Assembly: GCA_937975725.1 (NCBI GenBank)
Contig: CALJUL010000027.1
Coordinates: 1 to 25,271 of the forward strand
DNA: 25,271 nucleotides
Origin: an uncultured Pseudoxanthomonas sp.
GTDB taxonomy: Bacteria; Pseudomonadota; Gammaproteobacteria; Xanthomonadales; Xanthomonadaceae
Direction of reading: 5' to 3'
Shown: one piece after another, positions 24,192-25,271 of the stretch
How the letters are laid out: every line of letters starts with the position of its first letter
How positions within the stretch are numbered: position 1 is the first letter of the stretch
Notes under the pieces: generated by a model
Databases searched by the model: none
What the model was told of the DNA's origin: nothing
What the model saw: only the letters and a program-made list of their open reading frames with translations
Program-made: the position numbers and the translations under genes

Positions 24192-24926
24192 TCACCAGCG
24201 CGGCGCCTTCGTCAGCGGCGGCGCTTCGTGCTGGCGGTCGTAGGCGCGCAGTTCTTCGCGGATGTGCTGGATGCGCTGGCGGCCGAGGGTGTTGCGGCTG
24301 TCGTCCAGGACCACGCCGCCCAGCAGTTCGGCCATGCGCTCGACGTTGGGCAGCAGCTTTTCCCAGGCTTCCAGCGCGGTGACCGGCGCCGGCAGGGTCA
24401 GGAAGAAGGCGATGGCCGGCGTCTCCAGTTCGCGGATGGTGGCCATGTCGAAGCTGCCCGGCTGCATGATGTTGGCCATGCTGAAGACCGGGCCGCGCTC
24501 GGGGTGGCCTTCCAGCAGGCGGTGGAAGACGTTCATGTGGCCGAACACCAGGCCGGTCTTCTCGGCGGCGACCACGATGTCCTCGCCGCGCAGCACCTGG
24601 CCGGCCTTGGCGGCCACGTACAGCGAGACGATCTTGTCGAAGTCCTGGTCGGGCCGCTTGCCCAGGTCGCTCTCCGCGCCGGCCACCGGGGTGCCGCCGG
24701 CCAGGCCGAGTTCGGGCTGGCTGACGCGCTCGCCGCTGAAGTCCTGCACCTGCTCGCTGGTGTCGTCGCCGGCCAGGCTGGGCTCGACCCGCGCGGTGTC
24801 GCGCTCGGCGGTCTCCAGCCGCCGCCCCTGGCTGGGCTTCTTGGGGCGGCCGAAGAAAAAGATCGCGGCGATGAGGATGATGCCGGCAACGATGATGCCG
24901 AGGCGAAGCATGGCCATGTCGGACAC
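24192..24926 (-). CDS. zipA: Cell division protein ZipA
   Basis: The product has 244 residues. It starts with a membrane anchor (about 7-26, LGIIVAGIILIAAIFFFG) followed by RPKK, placing the remainder in the cytoplasm as expected for ZipA. A polar linker follows. The C-terminal FtsZ-binding domain runs from about 100 to 235 (IVSLYVAAKAGQVLRGEDI, GLVFGHMNVFHR, FSMANIMQPGSFD). ZipA tethers and bundles FtsZ at the division ring. The GTG at 24926 gives an MSDMAMLRLG start as in Xanthomonad relatives and has GGAGA 8 nt upstream; the longer open frame to 24971 is unlikely. It follows smc by 34 nt, so the two are probably co-transcribed. Confidence 0.95.
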   Translation of the reverse strand: MSDMAMLRLGIIVAGIILIAAIFFFGRPKKPSQGRRLETAERDTARVEPSLAGDDTSEQVQDFSGERVSQPELGLAGGTPVAGAESDLGKRPDQDFDKIVSLYVAAKAGQVLRGEDIVVAAEKTGLVFGHMNVFHRLLEGHPERGPVFSMANIMQPGSFDMATIRELETPAIAFFLTLPAPVTALEAWEKLLPNVERMAELLGGVVLDDSRNTLGRQRIQHIREELRAYDRQHEAPPLTKAPRW

Positions 24927-24960
24927 AGGGGTTTCTCCGGCAGGGTGGGATCGGTGGGGG

Positions 24961-25271
24961 TCAGGCGGCACCGGCCAGGCGGGCGGCCTCTTCCAGGTCC
25001 ACCGACACCAGCCGGCTCACGCCGGGCTCCCGCATGGTAACGCCACTGAGCTGGTGCGCGGCTTCCATCGTGGCCTTGTTGTGGCTGACGAACAGGAACT
25101 GCACCTTCTCGCTCATCTCCTTCACCATGGTGGTGAAGCGGCCCACGTTGGCCTCGTCCAGCGGCGCGTCCACCTCGTCCAGCAGGCAGAACGGCGCGGG
25201 GTTGAGCTGGAAGATGGCGAACACCAGCGCCACCGCGGTCATCGCCTTCTCGCCGCCGGACAGCAGCGAGA
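24961..25271 (-). CDS. smc: Chromosome partition protein SMC, C-terminal end (partial)
   Basis: About 103 codons are present and the gene continues beyond the right edge. The visible part is the C-terminal ATPase lobe. It has the ABC signature LLSGGEKAMTA, the Walker B stretch PFCLLDEVDAPLD with the D-loop, and the switch His in FVSHNKATMEAA. SMC is the ATPase core of the condensin-like complex that compacts and separates chromosomes. Its stop lies 34 nt before the zipA start, the gene order known from Xanthomonads. Confidence 0.95.
   Translation of the reverse strand, partial: SLLSGGEKAMTAVALVFAIFQLNPAPFCLLDEVDAPLDEANVGRFTTMVKEMSEKVQFLFVSHNKATMEAAHQLSGVTMREPGVSRLVSVDLEEAARLAGAA

Overview
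The window looks like chromosomal DNA of a high-GC gammaproteobacterium of the Xanthomonadaceae/Lysobacteraceae (Lysobacter, Luteimonas or Pseudoxanthomonas-like). The reasons are the smc-zipA-ligA gene order, an enlarged LigA, a DUF3011 protein, and REP palindromes beginning TGTAGGAG. Genus assignment is inference.

Region 1 (1 to about 6,290) is clearly more AT-rich than the rest and looks acquired. It holds a 1,432-residue exported RHS/YD-repeat protein (1177-5475, minus). Its core ends in DPIGL/DSLGL and is followed by a 114-residue tip with an HEVLH zinc-protease-like motif. A small lipoprotein gene overlaps its stop codon (ATGA) and is a candidate immunity or partner protein. Further downstream (about 200-470) lies a frameshifted remnant of a second RHS core. 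An open frame runs off the left edge. A small Cys-rich exported protein may be encoded at 5763-6068, next to a perfect palindrome.

Region 2 (6,296-12,505) has normal high GC. It encodes an HDOD protein with a degenerate receiver domain, and a helicase/exonuclease pair matching MrfA/MrfB (YprA/YprB), coupled by an ATGA overlap. Three small plus-strand genes follow. Two are clear tandem paralogues and the third may be a distant relative.

Region 3 (12,530-19,499, all minus) begins with a three-gene phosphorelay: CHASE3-like/PAS histidine kinase, stand-alone receiver, and REC-HK-REC hybrid kinase. Next come a membrane diguanylate cyclase, mtnA (methionine salvage), and an exported protein made of three 4-Cys DUF3011 modules.

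Region 4 (19,608-25,271, all minus) is housekeeping: epmA (EF-P lysylation), ligA, a 101-residue PKD-like protein, zipA, and the C-terminal end of smc. Three REPIN-like inverted REP pairs sit in the intergenic gaps. ligA and mtnA lack a Shine-Dalgarno but share a -10-like hexamer exactly 6 nt before the ATG, which suggests leaderless transcripts.

No tRNA, rRNA, CRISPR array, complete insertion sequence or integrase was seen.
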